Made by a program: the position numbers and the translations under genes
NCBI RefSeq assembly: GCF_040616545.1
Contig: NZ_CP156688.1
Location: forward strand, 744,001 to 808,000
Source of the DNA: Akkermansia muciniphila
GTDB lineage: Bacteria > Verrucomicrobiota > Verrucomicrobiia > Verrucomicrobiales > Akkermansiaceae
Direction: 5' to 3'
DNA: 64,000 nucleotides
Notes under the pieces: generated by a model
What the model saw: only the letters and a program-made list of their open reading frames with translations
Databases searched by the model: none
What the model was told of the DNA's origin: nothing
Shown: positions 63,543 to 64,000 of the stretch, piece by piece
Numbering within the stretch: position 1 is the stretch's first letter
Layout of the letters: every line of letters starts with the position of its first letter

Positions 63543-64000
63543 ATGAGCATACTTTCGGACCGTCTTTCCGAGGAAATACTGCAAGCCCGCCAGCGCGTTT
63601 ACACCGTTGGCGAACCAACTCCTCTTCAACGATTGAATCTGCCGGGCATCAAGGCTCCGGTGTACGCCAAAAGGGAGGACCTGGGACCCATCCGGGCCTA
63701 TAAATGGCGCGGAGCGTTCAACTGCATGGCCGCACTGAGCCAGGAAGCGCGGGACAAGGGCATTGTGGCGGCCTCCGCCGGCAACCACGCCCAGGGCGTG
63801 GCCCTGGCGGCCAGCGTCCTGAACTGCCATGCCACCATTTTCATGCCCCGTTCCACGCCGGAAGTGAAGCAGACGGAAGTGCGCCGCCATGGCGGGAAAC
63901 ACGTGAAGATCATGCTCCACGGGGACTGTTATGACGAGACGGCGGCCGCCGCCCATGAGTACGCGGAAACCCACGGAAGCACCTTCGTACACCCTTATGA
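63543..64000 (+). CDS. ilvA: Threonine ammonia-lyase (dehydratase), truncated by the window edge
   Basis: The first 152 residues of a PLP enzyme; the frame is open to the window end, so the gene continues. MSILSDRLSEEILQARQRVY starts it. Lys54 in RAYKWRGAF would form the Schiff base, and AASAGNHAQGVALAAS supplies the Asn loop of the PLP site, as in biosynthetic IlvA and catabolic TdcB. It converts threonine to 2-oxobutanoate, the first step of isoleucine synthesis. Whether the C-terminal ACT regulatory domain exists cannot be seen here, so IlvA versus TdcB is open. Confidence 0.88.
   Translation, partial: MSILSDRLSEEILQARQRVYTVGEPTPLQRLNLPGIKAPVYAKREDLGPIRAYKWRGAFNCMAALSQEARDKGIVAASAGNHAQGVALAASVLNCHATIFMPRSTPEVKQTEVRRHGGKHVKIMLHGDCYDETAAAAHEYAETHGSTFVHPY

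Overview
The window is GC-rich bacterial chromosome with tightly packed genes on both strands, many of them without a clear Shine-Dalgarno sequence. The gene set points to a Gram-negative bacterium of the Verrucomicrobiota, most likely Akkermansia or a close relative (inference). It has LpxK (lipid A), outer-membrane autotransporters, an OprB-like porin, PEP-CTERM surface proteins, two exported sulfatases, a type II pseudopilin and meso-diaminopimelate dehydrogenase. I see no prophage, insertion sequence, CRISPR array or rRNA operon. Both tRNA genes, Lys(TTT) and Asp(GTC), are single.

Layout. 0.5-7.3 kb (minus): two exported TPR proteins downstream of an ExbB/TolQ-ExbD/TolR-ExbD/TolR cluster, probably one energised envelope machine. 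7.4-8.8 kb: endonuclease III with an odd Fe-S motif and a 3D-domain lipoprotein. 9.8-14.1 kb (plus): a uracil-DNA-glycosylase-like protein without its Fe-S cysteines, coupled to a TrpC-like protein with altered active-site residues, then a copper P-type ATPase. 14.1-17.1 kb (minus): yraN, rnhB, a CNNM/CBS membrane protein, an FmdB zinc ribbon, rpsN. 17.7-27.5 kb (plus): argG, sulfatase, rsmB, tpiA, pseudopilin, membrane protein, sulfatase, GAF-like membrane protein. 27.5-30.4 kb (minus): PI-PLC-like protein, tRNA-Lys, thioesterase, comF, a small unknown. 30.4 kb (plus): mazG.

31.4-38.1 kb (minus) holds a giant PEP-CTERM adhesin-like gene split into two frames by a run of 20 G (C on the coding strand). 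Adding one base, or losing two, would join the halves into a protein of about 2,230 residues. This is the best candidate for a phase-variable surface system here. 38.3-43.7 kb: HTH protein, RNase D, porin, zinc-ribbon coiled coil, lpxK. 43.8-48.2 kb: a very large M16 metallopeptidase carrying an extra C-terminal domain with a possible His/Cys dyad. 48.4-51.1 kb: NfeD-like, flotillin, DUF4126. 51.5-53.3 kb: a small PEP-CTERM protein flanked by two 47-residue entericidin-like lipoproteins missing from ordinary ORF lists. 53.5-55.9 kb: ddh, L,D-transpeptidase, YdeI-like. 56.0-62.9 kb (minus): a 2,299-residue classical autotransporter. 63.3-64 kb: tRNA-Asp and the start of a threonine dehydratase cut by the window edge.

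The common theme is the cell surface: lipid A, peptidoglycan precursors and crosslinks, a proton-driven envelope complex, porin, sulfatases, and giant beta-helical proteins using two different anchoring routes (autotransporter barrel and PEP-CTERM).
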